Positions 1 through 12,700 of a stretch of DNA of 64,000 bases are shown here, one piece after another (within the stretch, counting starts at the first letter, position 1; each line of letters opens with the position of its first letter). This DNA is from Rostratula benghalensis (taxonomy: Eukaryota > Chordata > Aves > Charadriiformes > Rostratulidae), in contig VXAI01000191.1 in the NCBI GenBank assembly GCA_013399305.1, positions 1,013,191 to 1,077,190 on the forward strand. The letters run 5' to 3'. Position numbers and translations under genes: made by a program. The notes under the pieces were generated by a model. The model was not told the DNA's origin and did not search any database. It saw only the letters and a program-made list of their open reading frames with translations.

Positions 1-284
1 AATTCTTTAAACAAAGGCATTAACAGAACTACTTTCCATCCAACTTATAACATCATATGCCAAGGATTACTACTGTGAAAAATGTTTTAAAAATTACTGT
101 AAAGTTTGATGGGCAGACAGATAGATGGATGGCACGAGCAGATAACGTCCAAGGTGGAAAGCCCCTTTTCACAGAGGATAAGTATTCATCCAGAAGCAAA
201 GTTTTTTGAATGCTATTCAGGAATGACAGGCTGGTCAACCTTAAACTGATTGCTGGGAAGGGAGTGGATCAGATATATTAGGAG
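1..284. other. unique non-coding sequence
   Basis: No repeat family, open frame of note or regulatory motif is recognisable before the first CR1 piece. The left limit of that CR1 is fuzzy, so some of bases 240-284 may belong to it. Confidence 0.4.
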
Positions 285-1000
285 TAGGATGTGACTGGCA
301 GTAGGTAGCATGGGAAATTGTGCTTAACCAAACTGATAGACCTCTAAGATTGAATGACTGGCTTGGTGGAGGAGGGAAATGAAGCAGATATTTTATCTTT
401 TCTGCAATAAGGCTTTTGACACTGTTTCCCAGAACATCCTCACAGACAAGCTGATGAAGTGCAGACTAGGTAAGTGAACAGTGAGGTAGACTGCACTGCT
501 GGCTTCAAAGGGTTGTGATCAACAGAATGAATTCCGACTGGTGCCTGGTCAATACTGGAGACAGTATTAACACCTTCATTGCAGTATTTAACACCTTCAT
601 CACTTGGAGGTTAGCTCAGAAGGTACCTCAGCAATTTTACAAATGATAGAAAAATGAGAGGAGTTTTGCTGGTATTCAGAGGGACAGGATGAAGAATTAG
701 ACAAACTGGAATCTCATTAAATAACGGGAAGTGCAAAATCCTGCACCTAGGAAAGAATAACCTCAGGTACAAGGAAAGCCTGAGGCCAATCAATTGGAAA
801 GAAACTCTGTAGAAAAGGACATGGAAATTCTGATTGACAAATTGATGACTAAGAACCAACAGTGTGATCTCTTGGCAAAGAAAGTCAGCGGCATCTTGGG
901 CTGCATGAGGAAGAGTGTCACGAGGAGGCCAAAAGATGTTGTTGTTGCGGTACTCAGCTTGGGTAGCCATTTAAATCCTTCTTTAGAACTGGTCTGTGGG
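285..1000 (+). mobile_element. CR1 LINE fragment, reverse transcriptase region, degenerate
   Basis: Internal piece of the second open reading frame of a CR1 non-LTR retrotransposon, which encodes the reverse transcriptase. Bases 406-474 read NKAFDTVSQNILTDKLM in one frame, matching the CR1 block KAFDTVSHxIL. Bases 726-770 read GKCKILHLGKNNLRY, matching [14 protein letters not shown]. Bases from about 887 read SGILGCMRKSV, matching NGILGCIRRSV. The catalytic box, normally FADD, reads FTND at 636-647, so a key aspartate is lost, and several frameshifts and stops separate the blocks. A short direct duplication of about 21 bp lies at 560-601. Neither the 5' end nor the 3' tail is present. This is an old, dead copy. 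Family assignment is from remembered CR1 protein motifs, and the limits are approximate. Confidence 0.85.
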
Positions 1001-2640
1001 TCAAGGCTGCATCTATACTAGTGAGCTGAGCAGTGCTGGGATCCACTCCCTGGGCCAGGTGATACAGGTGGGACACATCCATGCTACTAAATTCTTTTAC
1101 CATCCTAGACAAAATATGCTACATGCAGAATTTCCACTAAGGATGGTTCCTGGCCTACGGTAACTGAGAATCTTCCAGAAACCATTTGGGAAAGTGTGAT
1201 TTGCCCAGGGACGATGCTGTGCCAGGTATTATTGTAATAATTAAGTGGCCCAGATGGTTGGCACTATTGAGTTTATGGATACAGTAGTGGAACAAATGTA
1301 GTCTCAAAACAAAATTTATTTTATGTAATTTACAGGCCAAGCCTAAACTGATCACATGATCCTCCCTTCACCTAAATAGGTCAGTTGTAGATTAATCTCA
1401 TTTCAGGTGATATTTTGTTCTCACCACTGATTATCTGCAATTTACAGTGATTTAAGGTGATGAGCTGAGATAAAAAAACTAGTAGTAGTTTGTTAATCAG
1501 GGAAGAGTTACATGCTCAGGGGCAGATTGTGAAAGAATATTCAGGAGTCAAAGGTGTGATGGATGCTTTGTTAGGGTTTTAAAAGCAGGCAGATCCTTAA
1601 CTTCTACTCAGTCTTCTACAACCATTGCTTAATAACAGCTTGTAGTGAATTTTATCCTGGGCTGAACATGAATCAGAAGTAAAAATATATCACAGAACAC
1701 CATTAATCAGTCTTTCTTTGAGAAACTGCACAGCTAGAAAATTATGGGACTTCAAACAAATTCAGTTAATTGCAAGCCCAGAACTTAAATAATGTGAATG
1801 AGTCTTGAATAAGCAGTGCAAGAAGAGGGTATTTATTATATTGGTCTGCATCCCAGTAAAATTCTGTCTATGAGGAAGGACTGCCTAAATATACAGGAGG
1901 ATTTATAATTGATGGGAGGTTAATATCAGTTTCCTTCCTGAAAACAGAACCAAAAAGAATAACAAATTCATCTTTGCATGTCACATGTTCATTTTTTTAA
2001 GCAATAAAGATGATCCCTCAAAATATGAGCATGTCATTTTTACAAATAACTTGCTGTAAAGGCAGCTTGTCCACAGGTGCAGAGAGCTGATCCCATTTTG
2101 GTGGGAAATGGTTTTAGAATATTTCTAGGGACCTCATGGCAAGTAGATAAGTGAGATGATATATGTAACAATATAAATACAAATAATTCCATTTCTATTT
2201 TAAATCACCAGGAAAACTACTGTGATATCCAAGAGCAGATCCAGGTTCTTAGGTAAAGAATTATCTGACACATGACAGAATTGTACTGACAGATACAGAT
2301 GTGAAAGGGTTGTCATGTGCATATTCATTCCTTTAAACTTTGTTGCTATTTGATGCTAGAATAATACCAATTTTCTTTTTCAGTCAGAATATCATGTTTG
2401 AAAAAAGCCTAGCTAATTAGTAAAGACTTTTGCAGCTTGTCAGAAAGAGACTACAGAATAAATTCTTGTCTAAAGTAATTAACTGAAATTGGGAGTGATA
2501 CCATATGTAAATGTAATTTCCCCCTATTAATTAGAAGCCTTAATTACTTTGATCAGAGACCTCATTATACTACTTCTGGGATGCAATGGAAGTAGGGGGA
2601 AAATATCTTGAAAAGGCCATTTATTCTAGTATCATAAGTT

Positions 2641-2689
2641 TTTTTTGTTTTTTTTTTTTTTTTTGTTTGTTTGTTTTCCTTTTTTTTTG
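2641..2689. repeat. T-rich low-complexity tract
   Basis: Nearly uninterrupted T run with a few G and C interruptions (TTTG steps in the middle). It translates on the minus strand into a lysine-rich run that is an artefact. Confidence 0.9.
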
Positions 2690-3576
2690 CCTTGGGGAAC
2701 CTTACAGTGCTGTGTAAAACCTTTACTAGATTCAGATCTGAAGTTTGGTGGATGTTTATTCCATGCCTGAATGGTACCAAACCCAGAATAAATTTGTTCA
2801 GTGTGTATTAAGGTTTTTTCATTATTTCCCTTAGCAAGAGCAGCATGTTAAAGCATCTTAGAACTTATGGGGGCTGGCAGAGAGAATGCTCTGGCAGGGG
2901 AGCTGGAGTATCATGGTGTCTTGATCTGTATTTAGTTCCTGTCAGCCAAAGTTTTCTTGTGAAATCTTACATTAGGTACATAATATTTCTGTGCTTCAGT
3001 GTGCCTCCCATGTAGGTTAACAATAGCTTTCTCTCTTCTGTTCATTTGACTTGGCAAGTTAAATGAAGTGACAAGCACAGCACACTTGTGCAGAAGTTGA
3101 TGCAGTGGGTCACAGCAGCCTTGTCTAGGAAGGAAGGGCAGGGCAGAGGGCTCTCCCTACAGCATTACATGAAAATGGCCAACTGGGAGGGAAGCTAAAA
3201 AAAAAATTATTTCATTAGCTGTGCTAATGGCATCTTAGTGAAGATTTTGATTGCCTTAATAATTTTTGCATGCACAGGTGTGCATCCCATGTAAAATCCT
3301 AGCATATGTTAGCTATATGTGCGTACAAGATGACAGCCTTCCTAAAGCTGTAATTACCTAAATCCATCTTTAGATGCATCTGTCGTGAATATTCTTTATT
3401 AAGATTGGAGGAAGAAACATATTTGTGTTCTATTTAAAAAAAAAAATACCAACAACAACAAAAAATTATGCCCTTATATATAGTCCGTCACAATACTAGA
3501 AACATTAGCATATTTCACTTCCAAACAAGTTATTTTTCTCTTCAGCTGCAATACCTGTGTCACCTATGTCATAGAT

Positions 3577-3599
3577 CCCCCCCCTTTTTTTTTTTTTTT
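3577..3599. repeat. (C)8(T)15 homopolymer pair
   Basis: Eight C directly followed by fifteen T. No AATAAA-type signal lies in reverse orientation just downstream, so there is no sign that it is a retrocopy tail. Confidence 0.9.
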
Positions 3600-4039
3600 C
3601 TACTTTCAAATCCCCTGCTTCCACTTTATACCTCTTGCAAAAGTCTGTAGTCCAGGTCTGCATTTTCATGAGGTGATCTATGGACATTTGAGTGTGGGCT
3701 GCATACAGTTAGCAATAATGAGAAAGTTTTAAGAGTCCCCTGCAGCAGCACAGGTGTTTATGGAATTAAATATTTTCTGGTACTGTGACATTAGACCAGA
3801 TTTCAACATGTTTTTCTACTGTGATCATAGAAGTCGAGATTCTATTTCCTGTTATTCTGAGACAGTCCAGGGGCTTAGGTACATTTGCTACAGTATATAA
3901 ATGAGGTATTTTTCTTAATTTGTCTGTCAAATGGGAAATGTATGGTTATGCTGTGACAGAGAAAAGATAAATACTCCACATCTTATTTTTGAGTAAATTT
4001 GAATATTAGGCTCAAAAATTACTGCCCTGATAAGTAAAA

Positions 4040-4255
4040 TCATAGGACAATCTCCCTGCAATGACCAGGGACATTTTCACTACATCAGGTTGCTCAGAGC
4101 CCTCTCCAACCTGACTTTGAATGTTTGCAGGGATGGGGCATCTACTACCTCTCTGGGCAATCTGTGCCAGTGTTTCACTACCCTCATGGTAAAAATATCT
4201 TCCTTCTATCTAGTCTACATCTTCCATTTCTTAGTTTAAAGCCAAAGGATTTCAG
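4040..4255 (-). mobile_element. CR1 LINE 3' region fragment
   Basis: Minus-strand CR1 piece from the end of the second open frame and the start of the 3' untranslated part. Recognisable words in plus-strand order are a CCTGCAATGACCAGGGACA block, then the CAGGTTGCTCAGAGCCC block, GGGATGGGGCATCTACTACC, and GCCAGTGTTTCACTACCCTC. These are the reverse complements of CR1 codons for the HWHRLP-type and DAPSLE-type blocks. The same arrangement is seen in better shape at 53690-53860. The tail octamers are missing and the copy is short and diverged. Confidence 0.82.
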
Positions 4256-7023
4256 ATTTAGTCTGGAGTACACTTTTTAGTACCTAAAAAGTGGGGGTTC
4301 ATGTGAATTTTTCTGGAAGCCCATCAGCATGTGTAACATGTAGAACAAATGTCCAGATGCATCTTCAGAGTTCTCATGGCACTTGCTATTTTTATTGTAG
4401 GTATATGGTGTTACAGCCAAGGGAGCCCTCCCTCCAAGCAGTTTGTCAGATACAGTTTTCTGTGCAAAATCAACTGCAACATTATCACTAGGAAATACAG
4501 GCTGAAGCAAGGCAAATTAATTACCTTTGGCAAAAGCATGCAAAGATGTCCTAGAATTATTCTTCTACTGCTGATGCTTTTGACATTTCATTTTTGTAAA
4601 AGAAAGAGGAAAAGTTTTCTTGACACAAGTAGATTAATGCATGGACATGCAAATGTTGGAAGTCACATTCCTATCTTGGAGAAAAAATGTGGTGTTTAGA
4701 AAAGAAAGATTAATTAATTGAGAAAGTCTGAGCCTTTTTCTAGAAATATTTTTAGTTTTATAAAACAAGGTCACTTGCAAGGTTATATTGCAGCTTTAAC
4801 AGAGTGTTGTTGAGAAATAGTAAAGAAGCAGTAAGTAAATAAGTACATTGATCTAAAATAGAATCATAGAATAGTTTGGTTGGGAAGGGACCTATAGATG
4901 TCCTCTAGTCCAACCTCCCAATACAGGACATAAGTATTCAATGCTCTAATTAGTTAAACAAATATGGACTGGAAATTTTAAAATAAATAAATACATAAAT
5001 TATGATATAAAGGATATATAAGAAGGAGATATGTCTGCTGCAATCCACTGTGGTAGTGTTTGTTGATACCAGGGCATCCACTTTGCCAAGCTGTGTTATG
5101 AATGGAGACAGTTAAGAAGTTGCTAATCAGTTTTGTCTATTTTCACATGTTGTACCTCTAATATAGGTAACAGAGCCTATAGTTTGATATAGGTCTAATG
5201 TAGCCTGCAACTTCCATGACAGATTTTCCAGTGTCTGGTCAGGGTTGTACCTAACAACGTAGCATGTTTATTTAGTCCTGTTCAATCTGAATCTAAAATC
5301 ATAATAGGTATTATGAAATTATTCTAGCCTACATGCCTTGTTCTTAATCGCTAGACATTTTTTTTTTCCAGATCTGAAATTACACTTCCAAATCTTATGA
5401 CCTGCCTTACCAGTTACAGACATGTAATCCAAAATAATATGATCGATTGATTTGGCTTTTACATAAGGAAATAATTATCAATTTAGTACATTGATCATAG
5501 CCCCTTTTATATCTGCCACCTTTTTACTGATGGTGAATGATAGACCTTACTCGTGTTCATATCTTTGCTGAGATTATAAATTGTACTTTTACCAATCTGA
5601 CAACAACCACATAGGCTTATTACACTTCTGTCAGGTTGGCTATTTAACTTACTTAGTGATAGGGTCACTTTTTAAATTTTAATACAAATGTCAGAACATT
5701 GCACTTTTTCAAAGACAAAACCTTTACTGAAGGAGGAAAAAATAAATTATACCTGTTTTATAGGCATCAAATCACAAAAGAGAGATCTTTTGTCATCCAG
5801 TACGCACTCTTGTACGTACTTTCAGGTATTAAAATTGTGCAGGGCATGTAACGTTATTGGGATAGGTACAAGCCCTGTGTTAACCAACCTGTTGTCTTCT
5901 GTTCTCTAAACCCCAGGCCTCTAGAGTTTCAGAAAAAGCTTTCTTACTGGTTCTCATTTTGTGTTTGAATACTCCCTTACTGGCAAAATTTTTGTATTGT
6001 TTCTTTGCATTTACTGCTTTTATACCTGTGTACAGAAACAAAAACTCACAAAGGAAAAAGACACATTCATTTCTCTCCATTCAGGGTTGAAAAGAATTGT
6101 TTAATCTACATGTTAACATCAGAGCCAAAGATAATTGAATCCAGAGGGATTGGTTTTTTTTTTTTTCCTGCTGATTTTAATACGCCTTAGATCAATCACA
6201 TATATTTATCTTGGATAAAGTAAGTTCCTATCTGGGCATACTTATTTTTCTCCACTGACTATAGAAGAAGTTTAAAGAGCTAGTGCAGATTTATATGGCC
6301 AACCTTTACATGCATAAATTGGACAGATAGACCCAATGCCTTCTTGGGCAGCTGGTTACAAATTTGTGAGTTTATGTAAAGCTAGTGAAAAGTTTAAATT
6401 TAAACGGAAATTTTGGACATCTTTTTCTGAACCTAGAGAGGAAAAGGAATGTTTAGCTTAGTTTAGCCATCTGGAAGGTTAAGATAGCTGCAAGATTAAG
6501 TCCACAGTTTCACATTTTCTCAGGTAACCAATTAATTATCTTGTTTTCCATCAGTATTTTGGAAAAATAATCAGTTATTCCTTACTCTCCTGGTTTTCCT
6601 CCATGCAATCTCAAATTTAATTAAAGGGGACCAATTAAATCAGAAACAGTCTCTCAAAGTGGTAGATAAGAACAAGCATGTAGAAAGAACATCAAAGACA
6701 TTAAAGAAATGAGAATTTTACTGAGATTAACAGTCAGAGATCTCTTCATGAAATAATTTTTCCCCCCATATTTAAAAATAAACTACACATAAATTGGTCT
6801 GTATTACCTTCAGGAAAAAAAATGCATCTTGTTACATCTTTAATAAGATTCCTGCTAACTTTCACAATGTCACATTACTGCAATCAGCACAGAAATGCAA
6901 TTCAGCTTATGCAACAATTGTGAAACATCAATATCAGATTGAGCAAATGAAATAGCATATTATGAAGAGATCTGATGTCTAATTAGTGAAAAATAATATA
7001 ATGTTTAGAGTTATTTGAAAGCA
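4256..7023. other. unique AT-rich non-coding stretch with one CR1 tail
   Basis: Apart from the CR1 tail at 4861-4930, nothing is recognised. A 116-codon open frame with an ATG lies at 4349-4699 on the plus strand. It contains hydrophobic runs but no domain I can name, and it begins right beside a CR1 relic, so I treat it as chance. A 13-T run is at 6154-6166. Confidence 0.5.
4861..4930 (-). mobile_element. CR1 LINE terminal 3' tail fragment
   Basis: About 70 bp with the reverse complement of the CR1 3' end: GAATCATAGAAT followed by GGTTGGGAAGGGACC and CTCTAGTCCAACCTCCC. This is the short, heavily 5'-truncated insertion type common for CR1. No target duplication is evident, as is usual for CR1. 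Confidence 0.88.
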
Positions 7024-7597
7024 GTGGTAGTGTGGCCAGCAGAATTAGGGTAGTGATTGTCCCCCTGTAGTCAGGACCGCCCCACTTGAGTGCTGTGTGC
7101 AGTTTTGGGCCCCTCACTACAGAAAGGACATTGAGGTGCTGGAGCGTGTCCAGAGAAGTGTAATGAGACTGGTGAGGGGTCTGAAGTACAAGTCTTATGA
7201 AGAGCAGCTGATGGAGCTGGGGTTGTTTAGCCTGGAGAAAAGCAGGTTGAGGGGAGACCTTTTTGTTCTCTAGAGTTACCTGACAGGAGGTTGTAGAGAG
7301 GTGGAAGTTGGTCTTTTCTCCCAAGTAGCAAGTGATAGGACAAGAGGAAATGGCCCCAAGTTGCACCAGGGAAGGTTTAGATTGGATATGAGGGAAAATT
7401 TTTATGCTGAAAGGGTTATAAGTATTGGAACATGCTGCCCAAGGAAATGGTTGAGTCACCATCCCTGGAGGTATTTTAAAAATGGGTAAACACAGTGTTA
7501 TAGCAGCATTTAGTGACACTTTGTGTCAGTGTTGGGTTGATAGTTGGACTAGATGATCTGAAAGATCCCTTCCAACCTAGGCAATTATATGATTCTA
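7024..7597 (+). mobile_element. CR1 LINE 3' end, about 570 bp
   Basis: Plus-strand CR1 covering the C-terminal part of the reverse transcriptase frame and the 3' tail. In sequence order it shows the block for CVQFWAP-like residues (GCAGTTTTGGGCCCCTCA), the [19 protein letters not shown] block near 7195-7245, the [19 protein letters not shown] block near 7335-7390, and the terminal sequence TGGACTAGATGATCTGAAAG with a single ATTCTATG octamer near 7590. Frameshifts and an in-frame TAG after FVL (about 7272) break the frame. Only the short 3' part was inserted, which is typical of CR1 5' truncation. Confidence 0.92.
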
Positions 7598-8915
7598 TGT
7601 GTCTTTCCAAATGTTTGGTTTAGTTAATAATTTTTATTGATAGTACTGGTAGTTTGAGGATATATTGTGCCCCTGGTGGGGGCGCATTTTCCCCATCTCA
7701 TTTATTTCCTGGGTTGTGTTGGCAATGCCTCCATCCCTCTCAAAGAAAACTTTTGTTATTAGTACACACTACTTGCATTCTGACATGAAAGTGGAGGATT
7801 TTATTGTTTTCCAAGACATCTAGGAATTAGACAAAACATTGAATTTGGTGAGATGTAGTGTTAATTATGTTGGTTCAAGATTTCAGTCAATTAATCTATC
7901 TGCTAAAAAGTTTCCTTTATAGTCAATGAAGGGGAAAAATAAATTAAAGACTCTACAGGAAGATTCCTCCCATACTGAGAAAAATCTGTCCAACAGGTAA
8001 GATGAACAGCCCTCCAGGGGTGCCTCATTACCTCCACTGACAATGGAAAGATCTATCGTGGCTTGCTTAAACTAGATGGAAACTTTTAGACACTTTCAGT
8101 GACAGGAAGATCTTAAGAGCTTCTACCGCTCTCAGGCAGCTGACTGGTTGATTAAGTACCTAATTATCTTTGAAGTTCTGCTTCTTGGGTTTTGAAGTTC
8201 CTACAGATAAAACGTTTCTGGAAAAATATTTTTTCCAGGACAGCATAAAGGAAGTACTATTTTCCACCAATTTATAAAGTTATTAACATGCATGAATAAT
8301 TAACTTTTAATGTTGCTTATCCAAGAACTGCTTAAAACTTGACGCTGTTGACTTACAAGCTAAACAAACCATATACACCTTATGGCTTGAAGTATATGCA
8401 TAAATATTATATAGTTTATTAGTAATATAAATCACATTAACCCAGGCAGCTAATTCTAAACCCAGAGTATTTTGCCACTGATTTCAAGAAAACCCTTCAA
8501 GCTCTGCCTGATGGCAGATGCCGGGGCATTTTTTGGCTTGATCTAAAATCCACTCTAGAGAACCAAGGTTTTAACATGGGACATCATGCATTCTGTTTGT
8601 GCCATAAGACAAAGAAGTCACTGACTTTCTCTACTGCTTTGTACTTAGTGTTTTTCTGAGCAGAGACAGGCAGGCAACCTTAATCTTTGCCTAAAATTAT
8701 ATATCCCACAGCTTCTGTTGTTCACCATACATCAAAACTGCATGTCTAATGGCATAATTATGTCCCAAACACTGAAGAAGATCCTCCTTTTCTGTGTACA
8801 GCTGTGTAGTGCATAGCTAGAAGTGTTCATCATCCCAAAAAGAATTTTTACAGTCATCTTGTTAGTGGCAAAAGCCAATCGGCAAACATGAGTGAACAGA
8901 GTGCAGTAGAGTAGA
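7598..8915. other. unique AT-rich non-coding stretch
   Basis: No gene or transposon recognised. A small local G-rich patch lies at 7670-7690. Confidence 0.5.
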
Positions 8916-9492
8916 ATATTTCAGTTTGAAGACACCTACAACAGTCATCTAATACAACTGCCTGACCACTTCAGGGCTGATCAGAAGGTAAAGAATGTTA
9001 TTAAAGGCATTGTCCAAATGCCTCTTAAATGTGGACAGGCCTGGGGCATTGACCACTTCTCTAGGAAACCTGTTCATTGTTGGGGAAGAAATGCTTCCTA
9101 TCGTCCAGTCAAAACCTCCTCTGTTGCTGCTTTGAACCATCCCTGTGTGTCCTATCACTGGGTACGAGGCAGAAGGGCTCAGCACCTCCCTCTCCATTTC
9201 CCCTCCTGAGGAAGCTGGAGAGAGCAATGTCAGCCCTCAGCCTTCTTTCCTCCAAACTAGACTGGCCCAGAGTCCTTCACCACTCCTTGCAGGACATACC
9301 TCAAGTCCTTTCACCAGCTATGTTGCTTTTCTTTGGGTGTATTCAAGGACCTTCACATCCTTCTTAGATTATGGGCTCCAAAACTGCACACAGTGCTGAA
9401 GGCGAGGCCACAGCAATGCTGAATGCAGTGGGATAATCACCTCTCTTGATGATGCTGTGTTTGACGCACCCCAGGATGTGTTTGCAGACCTT
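8916..9492 (-). mobile_element. CR1 LINE 3' end
   Basis: Minus-strand CR1 tail and C-terminal frame. Plus-strand words include GCCTGACCACTTCAGGGCTG, ATTAAAGGCATTGTCCAAAT and TTTGAACCATCCCTGTGTGT, and further right the TTGGAGAAGAGAAGG-equivalent block and the CAAAACTGCACACAGTGCT block. It shares its subfamily words with the copy at 33183-33427. It carries several indels and no octamer tail. It adjoins a more 5' CR1 piece at 9500-9740 in the same orientation, so both probably come from one insertion that lost its middle. Confidence 0.88.
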
Positions 9493-9499
9493 CCCAGAT

Positions 9500-9740
9500 T
9501 CTCAAGGCCTTTGGTAGATGATTGAGAGTCCTGATGTAATTTCTTCTAACTCCTTCAGTATTCTGGGATGAATCCCATCTGGCCCCAGTGAGCTGCAAAC
9601 TTTTAACTGATACAACCAGTTCCTTACAATTTCAGTGTCCACAGATGAAAAATTACTGTTGTTGTAATGGTGGTCCTCCAGCTCAGAGGACTGATAGAGA
9701 GATGGTCTATCAGTATTATTAAACCGAGGCAAAAAAGTAT
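9500..9740 (-). mobile_element. CR1 LINE fragment, start of reverse transcriptase domain
   Basis: The minus-strand frame reads [19 protein letters not shown], a close match to the CR1 block PGPDGIHPRVLKELAEV at the start of the reverse transcriptase domain, followed by LSIIYQRP (CR1: LSIIFEKS). Upstream residues include DTEIVRNWLYQLKV (CR1: EDLVRDLLLHLNP type). The frame then runs straight into sequence from the far 3' part of CR1, so more than a kilobase of element is missing at about 9495. Confidence 0.85.
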
Positions 9741-12700
9741 TGTATATTTTAAGGGGATCTTAAAAAAAATATGCCATCTGAAAATATATCTTAAATTTAC
9801 CACATCTTCTAGATCAACCAGGAGGGGCAACAGTGAAATTAAAGAATAATAGAAGAGAATCAACTTCCTCTTTTTATTCACCATACTGATATATGCTACC
9901 ATTTTAAAAAAAAAAAAATTTTAGCACAAATTAGTATTTATAAGGTATTTATTTGTCTATTATATTCTAAGAAGGTATTTATTATTAAGTGTTTTCAAAA
10001 TGAATCTAAAAATATGAACATTTGTCTTAAATGTTGAACTCTGTGCCTCATCAGGAAACCAATGCACATCTTGCAACGTGCAAGGAAAGATAACAGTCCT
10101 TGAAAATTATTACAACTAGGGAGTAGAATTAGCACCTATTTTTCTAATTATATATGGAACATTTGTATTGAAATCGTCCTAATAATAACTGCAAGGGATA
10201 CAATGCTCTGCATTCATATTTATACCAGCTTCTGACATGCATTACAGATTATTTAGATATTACCCTTGCAATACAACCTGTAGCAAATGTTGCCACGTTA
10301 ATTCAGAAAAAAATAATTGCTAGATTTCTCAAACATTTTACAAAATATATTATCTCAAAATGAGAGTACTGTTTGCCAAAGACTAATGTTTCTTGTTCAG
10401 CATGAGAAGCAGCATTTTTAGTAGTTTTCTTCACTCAAAAGGCAACAAGTTTTCATTTAATTTGCGTCCACTAATCCATTGCTGCTGGAGATTAATTTTT
10501 GATTGATTGCTTCCTCACACCCAAATGTGAGTTATCATGGGATAAATCTTCCACAACAAGTAAAGAATATTTTATGTAGCCCTTTTTAATTAAGACAGAA
10601 CTATTAAACGGGAGGAATTTTTGTGACTATTATAGAAAAAATAGGGAGAAATTAATTTCAACTCATGGGTTTGGAGGTTCTAACATCTTTGTCAGTGGAT
10701 GATGCAAATCCCCCTGTATTAGAACCAGCTGGTCAAGTGATTATTTTTTCCTTCAACTAATACCACACAAGTCCATGTGTAAGTGCAGGTATTCAAGTAC
10801 TTGGAGAAGGGAATACAGTTAGGGAATAGTTGTTTGGAAACATAAAAGAAAGAAAAAATAAAAAAAAGAAAGAAATATATCTTAATTTGCTAACTTGTCT
10901 TTTTCTTACTTAGAAAATTTTGTTGGCAACACAAGACAGTTGTTCTAGGGGAAATACCAGCTATGTAGGAGGAGGGAGAAGCAGCTGATATTAGTTCACA
11001 ATCCTGTGTAGAGACCCTTAGTTTTTTTGAGCATTCACTATTTGGCATTTATTAGTTTTTGTCTTTGGCAACAATTTCCCTTTCCTGCCCAGGCAGTCTA
11101 GGCTCTGTATGAGCTATTTATGTTCTGCTGTCCTGCACTGGAAGATTGTTGGAGACCCAGTGGAATTGACCCCTAGAATTATTTTTTTAAATTAGATTTT
11201 AGAATTCAAATCTGGTGCCCTGGGAAAGAGTGCTACAAATATTCTGGGCAGAGCGAACTATCACATTAGTATTAGCTGGCACAGCATAAGGTCCCACATC
11301 ACTTGTGCAAGTAGTTTCCTCTTCTGTTTAGCACCCTCAGTCTTCATAACAAATAGAGAAATGCAATGTGCCTTCAAGTCTCCTTTAGGATCTGTCCTTT
11401 GGCTCGCTAGAAACAATCACTCAGCCCCCTCAGGAAATACACAGAGTTCTTCCAGCCTATTTTAATAGCATGAGTTATGATCTGCTAGTCTTTATGTCAG
11501 CTGAAGCTGTCGGACAAGTAACCCCTTTCCAAATAACTTGGGGTGAGACAGTGAGACCAAATGTTTGTATGTTTTATTCAACTCTAATAACTAAAAGTCT
11601 TCTGCATCTAAAACATATTAATAATTCTCAAGCTTAATCTATAAAAATTACATGTTATCCTTTCAGAGCCCAGATACTGCATTGTCTTTTGTTTTTTTTT
11701 TTTTTCTTATAGATGGAAGAATGATTACTGTAGGAACTAATTCTTCCCAGTTTTTATGTATTTACAGTGTGCATGGAAGGAAATATATTTCCCACCACCA
11801 CTCACCACCCTACTCTTCTCTTCTCTTTCTTTGCCATTCTCACACCTTTTTCCAGTCGTGTAAAACAGGGACTCAGAAAAAAAAAATATATAAATCTACT
11901 GCAACCTGATATGTACAAGGGCTGTGAAAGTTTTGTTCTATAATCCTCTAGGGCTGGCACTGCAAAAAGGTATGGATGAGCAGAGAATATTGGTGTTTCA
12001 TCTGTGCACCTCAAGAACCACCAGAAGAATACAAGAACAAACAACCTCACCAAAATATGGTAATGAATGCACTGCCTCCACTTTCACTGTCAGCTTTCTC
12101 ACCTTCCAAGGCAGCAAACTCCAAACACTTCCTTCAATAATGCAGAGGGAACAAAAACTCAATACAACCCGTGCGTAAACAACCTTTCTTACCTCTCCTG
12201 TCAGATTCGCTCAAATATTTTCGGTAGGTGGACTCCTAGTAGCTAAGTAACAAGAATAAGTTTAATTGTTTGTTCTGGGAGAGAAGATATGACAAGGAGT
12301 GCATTTTTAAAGTAGATTTACATGGATCATATTTTCTTGGGACCCTGCCTAAACAATAAAGCTTTTGTGGTTATTCTAAATTGGCCTCTGGCCTTCCAAA
12401 AGACATGCAATAGCAGCTGCTCTTTTTTTTTTTTTTTTCTACCCTTTAAGGACCCACAGACCTGTCTTTTTCCAATGGAATGAAATGTAGCTTGAAATTT
12501 GAAAATATAAGATTACATTTTTTCCCCTCAGCACAGCTACTCCTTTTGGTGTAGTATTTAATTTTGCATTGCTTGTCAGAGTAACTTATTTTAAGACGTT
12601 GAATGTCCTGTCCACGCAATCTGAAAGAGCTGACTGAGATTATAAAAATTCTCTTGGTAAAAGATTGATGCACAAACTCTCAAAGCAATTAGAAACTCAG

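Larger units (their letters stand above)
1001..4039. other. unique AT-rich non-coding stretch
   Basis: About 3 kb with no recognisable gene or transposon. It holds a T-rich low-complexity tract (2641-2689) and a C/T homopolymer pair (3577-3599). Open frames of 60-71 codons on both strands overlap these tracts and have no recognisable domain. Confidence 0.5.

Noticed and set aside
4349..4699. 116-codon plus-strand frame with hydrophobic segments
   Set aside because: It begins beside a CR1 relic, has no known domain and no promoter or splice context, and its length is expected by chance in AT-rich DNA.
12423..12438. T run as a possible Pol III terminator or retrocopy tail
   Set aside because: No A/B box or tRNA-like sequence precedes it, and no polyadenylation signal lies at the right distance on the minus strand.
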